Below are positions 1-15,670 of a stretch of DNA of 64,000 nucleotides, one piece after another; the stretch's first letter is position 1; every line of letters starts with the position of its first letter. The notes beneath the pieces are model-generated. The model searched no databases. It was not told the DNA's origin and worked only from the letters and a program-made list of their open reading frames with translations. The position numbers and the translations under genes are program-made. The DNA comes from Lycocorax pyrrhopterus obiensis (taxonomy: Eukaryota > Chordata > Aves > Passeriformes > Paradisaeidae), in assembly GCA_014706295.1 (NCBI GenBank), contig JACSVZ010000002.1:50494717-50558716 (forward strand), read 5' to 3'.

Positions 1-383
1 TCCAATCTCAACTCCCAAACCTTAAGACACGACTGTCATCAGCCTGTACTCCTGCCTAGCTTAGAAACCACTGAAGTTGCTACTTCATTTGAGTCCCCTT
101 AGCTTTCTAAAAAAATAAAAAGCCAAGGGTCCTCTCAGCAGAGAGATAACAGAACAGTCTTGGTATCAAGGTTCAATCACACACACACAAAGGCCTATTC
201 CTTCAAATATTTATCTTTTTTTTAATATCACAAAGCAGAAGTAGAAGGCTCCATTTTGTTTTCCGGGTCCGCGTGCACCCCCGCCAGCTCCCCTCTCCAC
301 AAACTCCTTGAAGCGGTTACTAACAATATATGAAATGAACCCTATAAAATAACACTATAGTTTTAATATATTTATGTACATAC
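1..383 (-). other. CUL1: CUL1 intron 5, partial
   Basis: This begins with the donor GTATGT at 383-378 on the minus strand and runs off the left edge. The next expected coding segment, which continues the protein after residue 178, was looked for here and not found. Apart from a short (CA)n run near 178-188, nothing else stands out. Confidence 0.8.
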
Positions 384-434
384 CTGCTTATTTAATGGCC
401 TGAATAAGCAGTCTCTCCAGGTCACCAAGGCAAG
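384..434 (-). CDS. CUL1: CUL1 coding exon 5 (residues 162-178)
   Basis: This 51-nt exon encodes LALVTWRDCLFRPLNKQ, identical to human CUL1 as I remember it. It is bounded by an acceptor with a strong pyrimidine tract (ending CTTCTAG) and the donor CAG|GTATGT. It is 17 whole codons and joins exon 4 in phase 0. The segment is part of the first cullin repeat, a helical bundle in the N-terminal stalk. Cullin introns often break the stalk between helices, and a short exon of this kind fits that. The exon is too short to show as an open reading frame, and was recognised from the protein sequence. Confidence 0.95.
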
Positions 435-2553
<2,119 letters not shown>

Positions 2554-3137
2554 TTAAGACATTAAAAATACAATGAAAAACAATGTTAATTTCAATAAGC
2601 TATTATTTATACAACTGTGAATGACTTAAACATTATGCATTACAAGATGCACTAGTCCACATCAAATCAAGCCAAAGCTAAGAAAATTAAGTAATTTTCA
2701 GCAGAATTATCTGCAGCAAAACTGTGTCAGACTGCTGAGGGCACTGCAAGTACTGACTCCAACATTAAATTTATTTAACGCTTACTTAACAAGACCACCA
2801 AGAAAACAAAGCAGTGGAATTTGCTGATAAGATTATTTAAATGGAATTTACTTGATCTATTACATTGCTCTTCTACAAATACATAAGCTTTCATTTGAAC
2901 TGAAAGAAATTTCAATACTAGCCTCAAGCAACACTGAGTAGTTGAAAACACAAGAGAATATTTTTGCACTCTTTCAAACACCATCTTCTATAAAAGATTT
3001 GGCCACTTAAGATTGGCACACGGGACAAACCTGGAAAGCAGTAATGGTGAGACACACACATTTAAATGCACACCATAAGATGAGATTCACTAAAACCCAA
3101 TTTTAGGCTACAAGTTAATCCCAAAATTTCAGTGTAA

Positions 3138-4350
3138 AATCACAGAGTCAGAGAATTGTTCAGATTAGAAAAGACTTCCAAGATGAGTCCAACCATTAAT
3201 ATAGCACTGCCAAGTTCACCAATAAACCATCTCCCTGATCACCATGTCTAAGGGTCTTTTAAATACCTCCAGAGACACTGATTCCACCATCTGGGCATAT
3301 CATTCCAATGCAGGACAACACTTACAGTAAAGGAAGCTTTCCTAATATCCAATCTACATCTCTTCTGATGCAACGTAGGGTCATTTCCTCTTGTCCCGTA
3401 GCTTATTCCATGAGAGAAGGGGCCAGCCCCCACCTGGCTATGACTGCCTTTAAGGCAGTTGTAGAGAGCAATGAGGTCCCCCCCGAGCCTCCTTTTCTCC
3501 AGCCACAGCTCCCTCAGCTGCTCCTACTCAGCCTTGTGCTCCAGATCCTTCACCGGCTCCTTTACCCTTCTCTGGACACGCTCCAGCACCCTGATGTCTT
3601 TTCTGTTGTGAAGAGCCCAGAATTGGACACAGGATTTGAGGTGCGGCCTCATCAGTGCTGAGTATAGCAGGACTTCTCTATATCACTTCTCTGGTCCTGC
3701 TGGTACAGGCCAGGATGCCATTGACCTTCTTGGCTACCTGGGCACACACTGGCTCATGTTCAGACAGCCGCCAAAGAGCAGCCCCAGGTCCATGGGAAAG
3801 CACCCTTCTCCATGGGGCAGCTTTCCAGCCACTCTTCCCTCAACCTGCAGCACTGCCTGGGGTTTTTGTGGTTGAAGTGCAGGACCCAGAACTTCACCTT
3901 GCTGAACCTCATACCACGAGCCTCAGCTCACTGGTCCTGCCTCCCTGGATCCCTCTGCAGAGCCTTCCCACACTCCAGCAGATCAGCACTCTCACCCAAC
4001 TTGGTATCCTCTGCGAACTCATTGAGGGCGCACTTGATCCTCTTGTCTCAGTCATCAATGAAGAGATTTAACAGAAGTGACTCCAGCACTGAGCCCTGGG
4101 GAAGAAGGCCCGTGAGTGGCTGTCTGCTTGCTGCCTGTGCTGCATGCATTCATATAGACGCACTTGGTTGGGCTCTTGATCCCACCACCTTCCTCTTGGG
4201 CTAGAAGCCCTAATTCCTATGTGACCAGACAATTCTGTGGTTTCTAACACACCAGTGACCCCTTTGCTGCCACATGGATCTCCATCCCCTACCTCCACTG
4301 AGATATCAGATCGAAGGACCTCACTAGCACACCATCCCTCAAACATCGGC
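3138..4350 (-). repeat. CR1 LINE fragment (composite, 3' end at left)
   Basis: Read on the minus strand, this is a decayed CR1 non-LTR retrotransposon. It shows, in order, a reverse-transcriptase 3' segment (FADDTKLG-like region near 4000), the typical text about ascribed strands and counts (for example TGGCATCCTGGCCTGTA near 3710), the late segment with KRRLRG-like and FFT(V/E)RV-like remnants, and the terminal GGTTGGACTCATCTTGGAAG followed by TTCTCTGACTCTGTG. The frame is broken many times, so no protein is expected. The part from about 4100 to 4350 is joined by an internal deletion. It lies in sense orientation inside CUL1 intron 2. Confidence 0.88.
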
Positions 4351-4354
4351 ATGC

Positions 4355-4815
4355 TGCCCCCTGGTTTTATCTTTTTCCCTTTTCAAATCTAGTTTAAAGC
4401 TCTCTCTACAAGACCTGGTAACTCCTCTGCAAAAATACTTTTCCCTTTTTGAGACAGGTGTACCCTGCCTGTCACCAGCAGGCCTGGTGTCATATAAACC
4501 AACCCCTGATCAAAAAAAAAAAAATTCTGCTAGTGACACCAGGCTCAGAGCCAAGTATTGATCTGCCACCTCTTCTTGTTTGTTCCCTCATCATTCCTTG
4601 CAACTGGAAAGAGAAAGGAGAAAACTACTTGTGCTTCTAATTTCTTAACCAGTCATCTCAAGTCCCTGAAGTGTCTCTTGATTACCTTTTGACTTCTTGC
4701 TGCAACTTCCCTGCTGTCTACCTGAAAAATCAGAGAACCGTCCCAGGGTAGGAAGTTTGCTCTTCACATCTTTAAGCCAGGTACCACAGAGGCAGCAGAT
4801 GACCCTAGCAAGTGG
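4355..4815 (-). repeat. Degenerate avian interspersed repeat, family uncertain
   Basis: This directly continues the CR1 fragment. It includes a run of A at about 4510-4523 and text I recognise as recurring in bird genomes (the stretch around CAGGCCTGGTGTCAT at 4480-4494). It may be the upstream part of the same CR1 copy or a second element. The family is uncertain, and no intact coding frame is present. Confidence 0.5.
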
Positions 4816-5554
4816 CAGCAATATTCTTTCCTCTTATACTAATACAGCCTGAAAGACTCACTGTAACTATTAATGTAACATTTCAAGAACACATTCCATT
4901 TTCTGATCTAAAAAATTCAAATATTCAGAAATTCTTCCAAAGTAATAAGTGGAAGTCACATCATCCCAAACACTTCAAATAAGGCAGCATCCTTAAAGAA
5001 GCTGCATTCCACAAGCATGAAAAATAAACTAGCTAGGTACCACCCAAATTGAACTTGATGAGGACTCAGATCTAACAAAAATCACTCTAATGACTCACAC
5101 AGACAACAATCAGCCAAGAGGAATGAAGTTACTGAGCACTCACTCTTCTACTGACAGTCCAAGGACAGGCTTTTGAGTCACATCCCTTGTTAGAAAACAC
5201 TGTATTAACCAATCCAGAAAGTTTAATTTGGTTTTAACTTGTGTTTTAACACAAGTGGACTCAGCTTTAACCACTAGACAGGTCTCCTCCACAGCACACC
5301 ATGAATTAGGAAATTAATATGTTGCAGAGACTTAACTTTCATTTTTCCCTTCACAAAGTCCAGCACAATAAAATGGGAAGACATCAGCACAAATAAATAC
5401 CAAGGGAATTATAAACCACAAATATATGATGCATTACAGTCATTATAAACAGACTTGCTTCTAAATAGTAAAGCTCAAGAAGAAAAATGTCTCAAAATAT
5501 TCAGTTAACTTCCTCGTAATCAATTTTATAAAATGCTTCATAGACGAATCATAC

Positions 5555-5626
5555 CTTTAAACTGGGTTTAATGATCAGAGCATTCTGCTTGCCACCAGAA
5601 GCAAGGCTCAGGGTCTTCACGTCAAA
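5555..5626 (-). other. Exon-like block of 72 nt, open frame, not part of known CUL1 protein
   Basis: On the minus strand there is an acceptor GGCTTTCCTTGCAG|TTT and a strong donor AAG|GTATGA exactly 72 nt apart. The block is richer in G+C than its surroundings and is open in only one frame, 24 codons beginning FDVKTLSLASGGKQ and ending IIKPSLK. That frame does not fit CUL1: after exon 2 (ending AC) it would be read ACT TTG ACG TGA, which stops at once, and its own frame also fails to join exon 3. I do not recognise the peptide. It may be a poison exon, an exon of a nested transcript, or chance. No transcript evidence is available here. Confidence 0.4.
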
Positions 5627-8600
5627 CTGCAAGGAAAGCCTACTCACAGTATATTTACATGCTTGTTCAGGAAGTCATTGCATACTGTGCAAAGAAGTAA
5701 TGCCCTTTGCCTAAGATTAACCCTTTTTGAAAATACACAGCGTACCTTTATTTCTTATCTGTTACCTCATCCAGGTGCCTAATAACTAAATTTCCCACAA
5801 TGTCAGCCAATAACATAAAGCCTTCATTTGTATTGAATTGAAGCAATTGAACTTTTAATCACCCTCTTATCTCTATCAGCCACTGATTTCCTGGACATGA
5901 ATAATTTCTTCCATCTCCTAGTAATTTGTTTGTTCAAATTCCCTGGCACTGTTGCTACTTTTACCATCTACACTTCGATTTCAGAATTCCCTGTTCAAGT
6001 GAAGAACACCACACAGCATAACAATTTTCCTCTAGATATGCAACCTACTTTCTTGCTACAGACAAGAAAAACAGGGTTTACCTCACAGATTAATTTAAAA
6101 ATAGCTAATATATAAATTTCTCTAAATTGTTTATGGAAAACCTCTCCACCATGATACTAAGAATTTAGGGCTGATTCACAAATACCCAGTTGACAGCCCT
6201 GCCTCCTTCTTCCCCTAGCTGTCCTATCCCAAGTGGCTTTGAGCAAGCCTGAAAATACGAAAGATTGTCCAGATGAAGGGTAATTCTTGCAGTTTTGAGA
6301 GTATTGCCTGACAAAAACATTCTATTCAGCTCTACAAACAATCACAACAGCCTTCAGAAAAATAAAAAGCCAAGATTAGAAGACATAAACCTTTTTCTAA
6401 CACCATACATTTTATTACTAAACTCACGATTCCTCATGAAGTAAACACTGAGAGACAGAGACCTTTCATCCATGCATGACAGTAATCACCTCAGAGCTGC
6501 AACAAAAGTAATTCCAGTAATGCCCATCTTTACCTTTTATTCTGGCTTGAGATTTGCTAGCCAAAGGGTCCAACACAGCACTTCTGAAGTGCTCTAGTTT
6601 CATTGTTCGATACAAGTCAAACTGAAGTTAGTTTGCCCATGCAGAAGGCAGTCTGCAAGTGTAAGTAACTCTTTTGACATATTCTACATAAAAGCATGCT
6701 CTCTCACACTTTGTTTAGAATCCGTGTCCCCATCTGCTAGAGCCAACCACTGACAGAAAGACGGACATATTCAAAACAAAATCAGATTTGTGCTGCTTAC
6801 AACAAAGTGTATGACAGTCCATCTGAGAATCACAGGGGAATGCTATGAAAAGAATTCTTAGATGCAGAAGGCAAAATAAATCCCTCAATGCTTTGTATGC
6901 TGGAAGCTATACACATATTCAAACAGCTACCAGGAAACATTTTTGGGGGCGTTTGCGCAATTCTGTATAGCAATTTGCATACCATAAAAAGCAGAGAAGT
7001 TAATTCATCAATAGAAAAGTTTGAACCACAGTGAAGCTGTGCTGGTCCCCAAGCTTCTGGCTGCTGAACTTCAGATTTGGCCCAGAAGACAAACCATCTA
7101 CAGGAGGAACAGATCAAGATCAATCTCCTGTCAACTCTACACCTTCCCTACAGTGAAGGAGAAATTAAATTTACTTGTCTAAATTAAAATTTAAGACTGC
7201 AAGGAAGTTTATAAAATAATTCAGCATTGTACTGTTCAAGATGAAAAATCCTTTTCAGAACTTCATTCTCCTTCAAAAGTCTTCAGAAAAAAAAAATAGC
7301 TAAAGACAAATTAATTTTACCACCTCTGTCATCAACATAATTTAGACTTCTTTTGACAGCCTTGGCTCAGTTTCTAAAGGTGGGCAATGGAAAGAAAAAT
7401 CCTGTGCAGCCACACCCTAATAAATGCAAGGCTTTGTGTAAGATCACTTCCACCGAAGGCAATGGTCCTAACACACAACCCAGCTGGAGAGCCTACTTGC
7501 CACCCGGTTTCCAGTAGCACGGGAGCTCATGCAGCCAGTCAGTCACGGGGCTTGGGGAAGTAACTGGCACTACAACCAACTGTTGTCCCTGTCCCCAGGC
7601 CCTTGGTGACCAGATCCGAACTTCTGTGCGCACACAGGGGAAGTGAAACAGGCTCTTTCAGCAGCACTGCATAAATTTATTCAGCAAGTACGCCAACAAA
7701 ACACAAGCTTGAGCATACCATGGTCAACTCTAATCTGCCCTCTGCCCTCAAAAAGTACCCAAGTACTCCATACGGGTGTTTTTTCCTCTCGGAGCAACTG
7801 CAAACCAAAGTTATGTAAGAAAAATTATCAGTTTTGTAATTCAACACACAACAAGAAAGCACTCAGACTTTACACTAATGAGTATAAATTACTCAGTTTT
7901 GCACAAGTCTTTAAGTTTTTAAAAGAAAACAGTTCTGCTGAGGTAATAACTGATTCACCTTTGACCAGCGCAGCTGGGTCCCCACAGTTCTTCCACTTTG
8001 CTATGAAAAATTAACATAACTGGAAGAAGTCTGCATGAGGAACAGATATGTAAAATTAAAGGAACTGAAAGGGAAGCAGAATTAACACAACACAGCACAA
8101 AACTATAGTGCAGAGATGCCCACAACAACACAAGCTGAACAACTCTCCAACCACAATTTCTCTCTCATTACTTCTAGTCTCTTTATTATAAAGATCACTT
8201 TTAGGCATAAATTTGCTATTTCACAGACCTTAAGTAGTAATTAACTTTATGCTCAGTGCTCGACAGCTGGCCTACAGGACTAAATTGAGATTAGTTCCAC
8301 TTTTGTCAAAAATTTGTATTTTCCCAGATTACACTAAAGGCATGCAAGAACATCATATAGAGTCACTGAAAATACTGATAGGAAAATGGCTAGGGAAGAT
8401 TACAGAAGCTTTGTATTATTGTAGAACCCCTTCTAATACAAACAATACAGCTTATTGTATTTACTAAAGGACAGCTATACAAATTTTCTTCAAAATTAAA
8501 GCCATTCAACTCCTGTTGAAATCCCGAGGATTAGACTGGATTATCCCAGACATAAGAGAAACTGCTAAGAGAAGGGGACATGTCTATATGACTTCAATGT

Positions 8601-11600
8601 TTTGTGAGTCAAATGATGAAGGAATTTTGCATGAGTTTTTGAATTATAAGGCTGTCAAAAAACAATCACTTTTCAGAACAACTGCTTTGAACACTCACTT
8701 TAGCTTTGTGAGGAGCAGCAGTAAAACAAAAACCCCAGAAACCATAATTCTTTTCAGGGAGGCATCAGCAAGAGATTTTATGCATGTTCAGTTCATCATC
8801 CAGTAAAGAAGGGTTACCCCCACAAAGCAATTCAGAGAAAACAAACAAACAAAATTAAGATCCTGTACCCAGCCCCACACACCACTTGTGCTAAAAAATG
8901 ACTAAGTTTTAATTGATACATTTAAGTCTTTAGATTTGATAAAACTGCTCTGCTAAATCACTCCATTTTAGACAAACCATTTTAGTCAGGGAAGGGCTGA
9001 GGCAGAGATTGAGGAGCTATTACAGCATCAGCCACACAGCTGCTATGAAAATCCAGGCATACCTTAGCTCAAACACATTTCTACAAGTCTGACATCAGAG
9101 ACACTTTCAGCAAAAGCCATCTGAAGACTAATAGATAACTTCTTGTTTCCCTCTTCATGGCATAAACTCAAGGGAATCACAGAGAAGCACTGAGTTACAA
9201 GAGAAACACAAAATTTCAAAGCCAAATGCATAAACAAAGTGTACAGTGTTTATGCCAAGGAGTGTAAGAACCTCAGAGTTGTGCAAGAACCTCTGAGGCT
9301 GCTTTTAAATTTAGCTTTCTTTGCATTGACAGAGGTTGGTTTTGAACAGAGTATTATTGGTTACTATAAAAAGCAAGTAGAACAGCAAGCAATCATTGTG
9401 GAAGAGTGCACAAAGAAAGGAAACGATTGCACAAATATAAACATATTCTGCCCTTCTTTCAAACTGAAGACGCAATCTTTGTAAAAACACACAAATGCAT
9501 ACAATTATATGTACTTTCCACACAAGAAAAAGTGTATTATGTACCTTTCAAACATGTCAACAAATACATTTACTTCTACCTTCATGTTTCACACAAGCAC
9601 TAACCGGAACATGAGAAGCGCTATGAAATAGGATATTGAATATAAGCAGGACTAATACTAGCAGACAGAAGAGGCTGCCTCGATGTATCCAAAGTGACCT
9701 TAAACAATTTGACATTGAAGTGAAAGGATGGCTTAGAGTGACGGAATCTTAAGAGAAAGTGGAACAGTGTCTGAAAATGTAAATAAAAAGTGCATGCCTG
9801 AACATCTCAGTATCTTTTCTGTACAGAAAGAGCATAATAATCTATTCAGAAAGAAAAAACAAGAACATACCATGCTGCCTGGTAACAACAGATTCATGTG
9901 ATTAGAAAATAAAATATTTTCACAGTTTTAATATGCATCTGCTGATCTGAAATCCTACTAAAATACAGGAATTCAAGTGAAAGCCACAAGGAAAAAGATT
10001 GTAATAGAAGCAACTACAAAAGACCATGGCAAATGGATGCCAGGAAAAGGGCTTCATGGTTTTGCTCTGTCAACATGTACTACTGGTGCTGAATCTACTC
10101 ACAGGAAAAAAAAGTTAAATATATTTATACTTTCTGTTTTATGAACAGACAGATTATCCTGAGTCATCTGGTATTTTTAAAGTGTAAGCATACTACACTT
10201 AATTATTTAATGTTCAACACAGTATTTCCCTATATCACTTGCTAATACGTGAGGAAAAAAAATCCCATTTTATAAAATGATTACAGTAACCTTTTGTGAT
10301 GTACAATTACTTACATTTGATCCAATGGATAATCAGTAGCTACCACTTGGTTAAAATAAGTAAACAAAATTGAATCACAATAAGCAAGGATTTTTCATAA
10401 AATATTGAAATGTGACAGAACAGCCTAGGCTTTACCTAACCTTGACAAACTTCAAGCAATTATTTTGAAAATATTTACTAATGATGGCTAATAATGGAAT
10501 AATATAAGAAACACATTTGTAAAATCCAATTTACTGATGTAAGACTGGAGCCAATTTTAAGTAATAGTAAATTCAGTGATTTTCTTCAAATTTCCACATA
10601 AAACCTACACGATAATGATGCCAATCAACTACTCAAATGTATTCTAGGAACCTGCTGAAATCAACAGTGTAATTTTTATGTACATAACATCTGAAAGACT
10701 TTGAAAGCCAATCTGGACATTGCAATTTTTATCTTTGTTAAACAACCACACCACACCTTCCACAGTATTACAAACTCTTCTTATCAATGAAAACATTTAA
10801 AGATATCCTCATGTAGATAAAAATCTTATTTGTTATAAATTAATAGCACTTGGAATCTTTAAACTCATCTTATTTTTCTCAAATTTTCTTTAAATATTAA
10901 ACTTGGACAAAAGGATTAATCTGTTCTGTATGGGCATAAATTAACTACATTGTTTAAAAGAATCCCTAAAAATGCTTCTCAGATTATGTTTTGTAGATCA
11001 GGGCAGTGAAAGCATGAGTTTATGTCAAAATGTTGGCATTTCAAATAAACACAGCACACATACAAAAGAGAAGCACACCACTAATCTTTCCACTCACCAA
11101 TGCTATCTGAAAATTGCTGATGTGTGCTTCAACAAAAAAAAGTAAGTATTTTAGAAAGTTACTCAGCTCTGTATCTAAGTCACTGTGAAAAATTACACTA
11201 CTTTGATAGAGTGCAGGAAAGCTTTCTGACATTTTAGTACTTGGCCTGAGAACCTTCTTAAGATATATAAAACAAGAAAAGTCAGAAAATTCTTTTGTAC
11301 TCCCCATTGCTGAGTTTAAATACAAATGTTAAGTAAATCCCAATTCATCCTCTCATACCATGAGGCCTGAGGAAAATATATTGCAGGCTCACCATACAAT
11401 TAGTTTGAAAAATGGACATCACCTTCTGCCAAAAGAGAAGAAAATAACACAAGATGTATGAATATTTTATCACTGCTAAATGGCAATAAGAAGAGGTGGC
11501 TATAAAGACAAGTGGCTTACAGTAATATAAATAAGTTGAGTAAGAATAATTCTAGTAAACCAAGTAATAAGTTTTCAAGCAACAATTCAAAACAAACTCA

Positions 11601-12600
11601 GAACTTTCTACACAAAAGTACAACTCTCTCTTGGACAGACCAACTGGAAGTTTCCTCCAAACAGACTGAATGCCACCAGGAGATGTTCTGTATACATATA
11701 CCACTAATGCTGACTTTTACAAGTGAGCCCTTTGGCTCACAGCCTCTAAACTAATTGTCACTAAACGGAAAATAGGGTAAACAGGCCCATCCCCCACAAT
11801 ATTAGTAGTGCTGTTAGGTCTACTGTTCCTAGAAATCTAGTTAATTTTATTGACTATTTCTCTTTTTGGGATAAAGTCAATGCTTGGCATGTAATTCTGA
11901 ACTAGCTTGTAACACTGGTTGTCGGATGATGTTAATTACTGTTGTAGAAACGACTAGGCTCTTCAGTACTAGATATTAGATAATATCTGGGTAAGGAACA
12001 GCAAAACATCCAGATTTCATTTTTGAGAATCTCACATGTGGGGAAAAAAAATGAAACACCAAAACAACAAACCACACAAGGAAACACATGATCATCTGAT
12101 CTCACAGAAACAGGTATCTTGCAATTAAAAGCACAAATAAATCTATATTACAAAAAGTACGGATGAGGAACTTGGTAACCACCATTCAGAAACAAAATTT
12201 TTCTTTCACCTCTTCAATATTCTCAGATCTAGAAAACTCCTGGAATAATCAACTTCTTTCTGCTCCCACTGGAATGAAGGGGAAAAAACCCATCTTAAGT
12301 AGAAGCTCCAGCCTGTACTCAGAGATTGAATTTAGTGTTTCACAAAAAGAGACGCTCTGAACAAAGAAAACGAGTGCGTGTGTGACAGAGGTCCGAACTG
12401 CTTGAATTACGTAAATATTCTAATTCTTTTCCAAAGGGACTTGACCAAGGCACAACAAAATCATCTACATTTCCAATCAATTGTGATTGAAAAACTGATA
12501 GCAGATATAGGACTGAAGGTAGGTTTGTTTGTATATATGGTTCTCCTCTTACAAATTAGAGGGATAAAATGAAATCCACTTCAGGAGCAATATCATGACA

Positions 12601-12639
12601 AGAAAAAAAAAAAGGGGGGGGAGGAAAAGAGAAAGAGGA
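12601..12639 (+). repeat. Pure purine tract with A11-G8 core
   Basis: There are 39 consecutive purines, with eleven A followed by eight G at 12603-12621, then GAGGA-type repeats. The tract is in CUL1 intron 2. Confidence 0.85.
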
Positions 12640-14039
12640 CAAAAGAGGATGAGGAAAAACTAAACTGTCCATTGGGCAAGACATTCTTGTAAATAGGGCT
12701 GATCTTCAGACCAATTACAGCTGCAGTTGAAACTCATCTGCAGCTGTTCTGCTTTCCAAACTAAGCTGGTTGATAAGCAAAGTTTCCTGAAATAAAAGTC
12801 CACCAAACTACTAGACTTGCTGTACACAAAGACTGAGCAAATATGTTACAGTTACTGCTTTGAAAGGGATGTAATCTTTTAAGCACAACTTTTGAACATG
12901 TGTACTTGGTATAAGGATGCAAAATGCATTGCTATTCTCATAGTAGATTAAATACTCAGCCTAACCAGCATCAAATATTCTGAGTTATCAAACTATTATA
13001 TTAATCCAAGATGTCCACCAAAACTACCCCCTAAATTAATTAACTTATGAAATTAACAAAAACAGTCCTTAGTTTCGAACCAACAACTCCTTGAAGCAGC
13101 AGCAAGGAGGAAATGAGTAACTAATAGACAGCATATCCCTTTCACAGTTTCATTCTGAGCATCTTTGAGAACATCAGGAGAGGGAAAAAGTCAGTGCTTT
13201 ACCATTACCATTATAATCAGTACTTAGTCTTCAGCTGCCCTGCTTAACACACCTCACAAACAAGAATATATTAAAGGCACTCAGAAGAAAAAACTCTCAG
13301 AGGTTCAACTACGTGTCAAATTTCTATCAAGACATTCAACTTTTGCAGATCTGTTTCACTGAGTCAGAACCAATGTTGAACCTAGTGCTGCAAGAAATCA
13401 CTAATTTTAGGTCTTAGGAAAAGTTCTGACCCGAAACAAATGTTATTTCATCTTCCCATCACTATTGAAGAAGTATCCTAGAAACATGCAGCAGGCTGCT
13501 CAGGGTTTCTCCCACCACGCCCTGGAGCATGGATTCTGCAGGCACAGATAGAAAAGATTACATGTTGATGCTGAGATTACATGTACAGAAAAACTTTTCT
13601 ACCTCCTTAGAAAGTCCAGGGAAAATATTACTTAGAGAATGACAACCGAAAAATTTTCCAGGTAGCTCGACATAATTATCAGTAAGACCTGAAGCATAAT
13701 GCCAGAGACTAACAGAAAAAAGAAAAAGAATTTCTGTTTTCTTTGTGTGCATTGTGGACTCAAAATTTGACTATTAATGAAATCTCTTTAAACATGTGCT
13801 CCATTAAAGATAATAGTAATCAAACCCGAAATACAGAGGTAGCCTTAATAATTACGGAAGTCAGTTTTCCAGACAACAGAATGTTCCTGCTATTTGCCAG
13901 TAATATTAAACAGAAAACCAGTAATATTAAAATAAAACCATGTATTCTTAAAAAACATTAAGTGAAAATAGTTATGAAGCAATTTTGTGTCTAACAAAAG
14001 TAAAAAGCTATCTCTAATCTACTAGCAGTGAAAGTACTA

Positions 14040-14354
<315 letters not shown>

Positions 14355-15366
14355 CTGCAACAGGAAAACAAAACATACATGTTATATGACAGTCCAAATT
14401 AATCCACATGAAAGACAATTATTTCATTATTATTTCATTGAAATATTGTCATTTACACAGATGAGAAATACCAAAACCAAAGAACATAATTTTGCAATTC
14501 AGCAATTCACTACAAAATGAGACAGTAAGCACCCAGAGCTATCCAAAGACTATAGGTACTCAGATCAGTGAAGTTGACAACAAAACCCTAATGCTAACAA
14601 CAAAACATAACAGTAAAAAGCTTTCCAAGCAGCAGACACCATTTACCAACAAGTGTTTTCTTCCCATTCAACAGTAAACCCCCAGTACTTGTGAGCAACT
14701 CTAGGTTCTGTGGTAGCTCATTGTTTAACAAACATTCTGATGGATACCAAAGATTAACCAGAAGATACTACAAATAACTTTTTCTTCAGTTATCAATAAC
14801 TCTTCTAGACTTGAGATTCTATTACAGGTAACCTGAAAGGCCAAGGCATTTTGGAAGCAGAGAATTCTTCTATCTGGCAAGCATATGCTTACATTAATTT
14901 CTTTGCTAAGCAGAAGAACACCACTTCCTTCAATGTCATTTCACCAGCAAGAGAACATGCAGTCAATAATGGTGGGAAGAAAGAACTACTAATAGGAGTA
15001 CACAGAATAAATATTGAATGAATTGTGAATGGAACAATCAGAAAGTAAGAAAGTGCACTACTCCCATGAGTTTTAAGTGCACAAAATTTGGGACATAGTG
15101 AAAAGATGGCTACCAATTCATCAGCCCCGTGATATGATGGAGAAAGAACACAGTCACCTGTAAAGATCCACTGAAAACATCAAGTAGAGAAGATCCATTT
15201 TAACACAAGTCCAAAAAAATATTTTTGCAATTTTAACATGTCTTTTTGCCCATAGCAACAAAGTTAAGAATATATCAAAAAATGTCAATGTAAAAAATTA
15301 GCCCACAAATAAGAGAGTTGTACTAAGTCAGGACCAACTTAATCTTACTGCAGTCTCCCCCATATA

Positions 15367-15670
15367 GGGAGTTTATAAGAAAGATGGAGAAAGACTTTTT
15401 ACTAGCAACTGTAGTGACAGGAGATGGTTTTAAATAAAAACACGGTAGCTTTACAGTGGATATAAGGAAGAAATTCTTTACTGTGAGGGTGATGGTGAGA
15501 CACTGGAACAGGTTGCCAAGAAAAGTTGTGGATGCCTGATGCTGGCAGTGTTTAAGGCGATGCTGGAAGGAGCTTTGAGCAACCTGATCTAGTGGAAGGT
15601 GTCCCTGCCCAGGACAAGGAGACTGGACTAGATGATCCCTTCCAGCCCAAACCACTCAGTCATTCTGCAT
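15367..15670 (+). repeat. CR1 LINE 3' fragment
   Basis: The fragment has the hallmark CR1 3' text: GGAAGAAATTCTTTACTGTG near 15466, then GACACTGGAACAGGTTGCC, then a final GGACTAGATGATCCCTTCCA followed by a decayed ATTCTGC end. It is 5'-truncated, has no coding capacity, and lies antisense to CUL1 in intron 1. Confidence 0.9.

Noticed and set aside
3308..4352. Several open frames of 79-138 codons on both strands
   Set aside because: They are the reverse strand or broken frames of a decayed CR1 element.
9272..9299. 8-bp inverted repeat CCTCAGAG/CTCTGAGG
   Set aside because: It is too short and too widely spaced to stand out from chance in 64 kb.
13887..13932. Direct repeat CCAGTAATATTAAA, two copies
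   Set aside because: It is a short AT-rich duplication with no flanking structure, ordinary intron noise.
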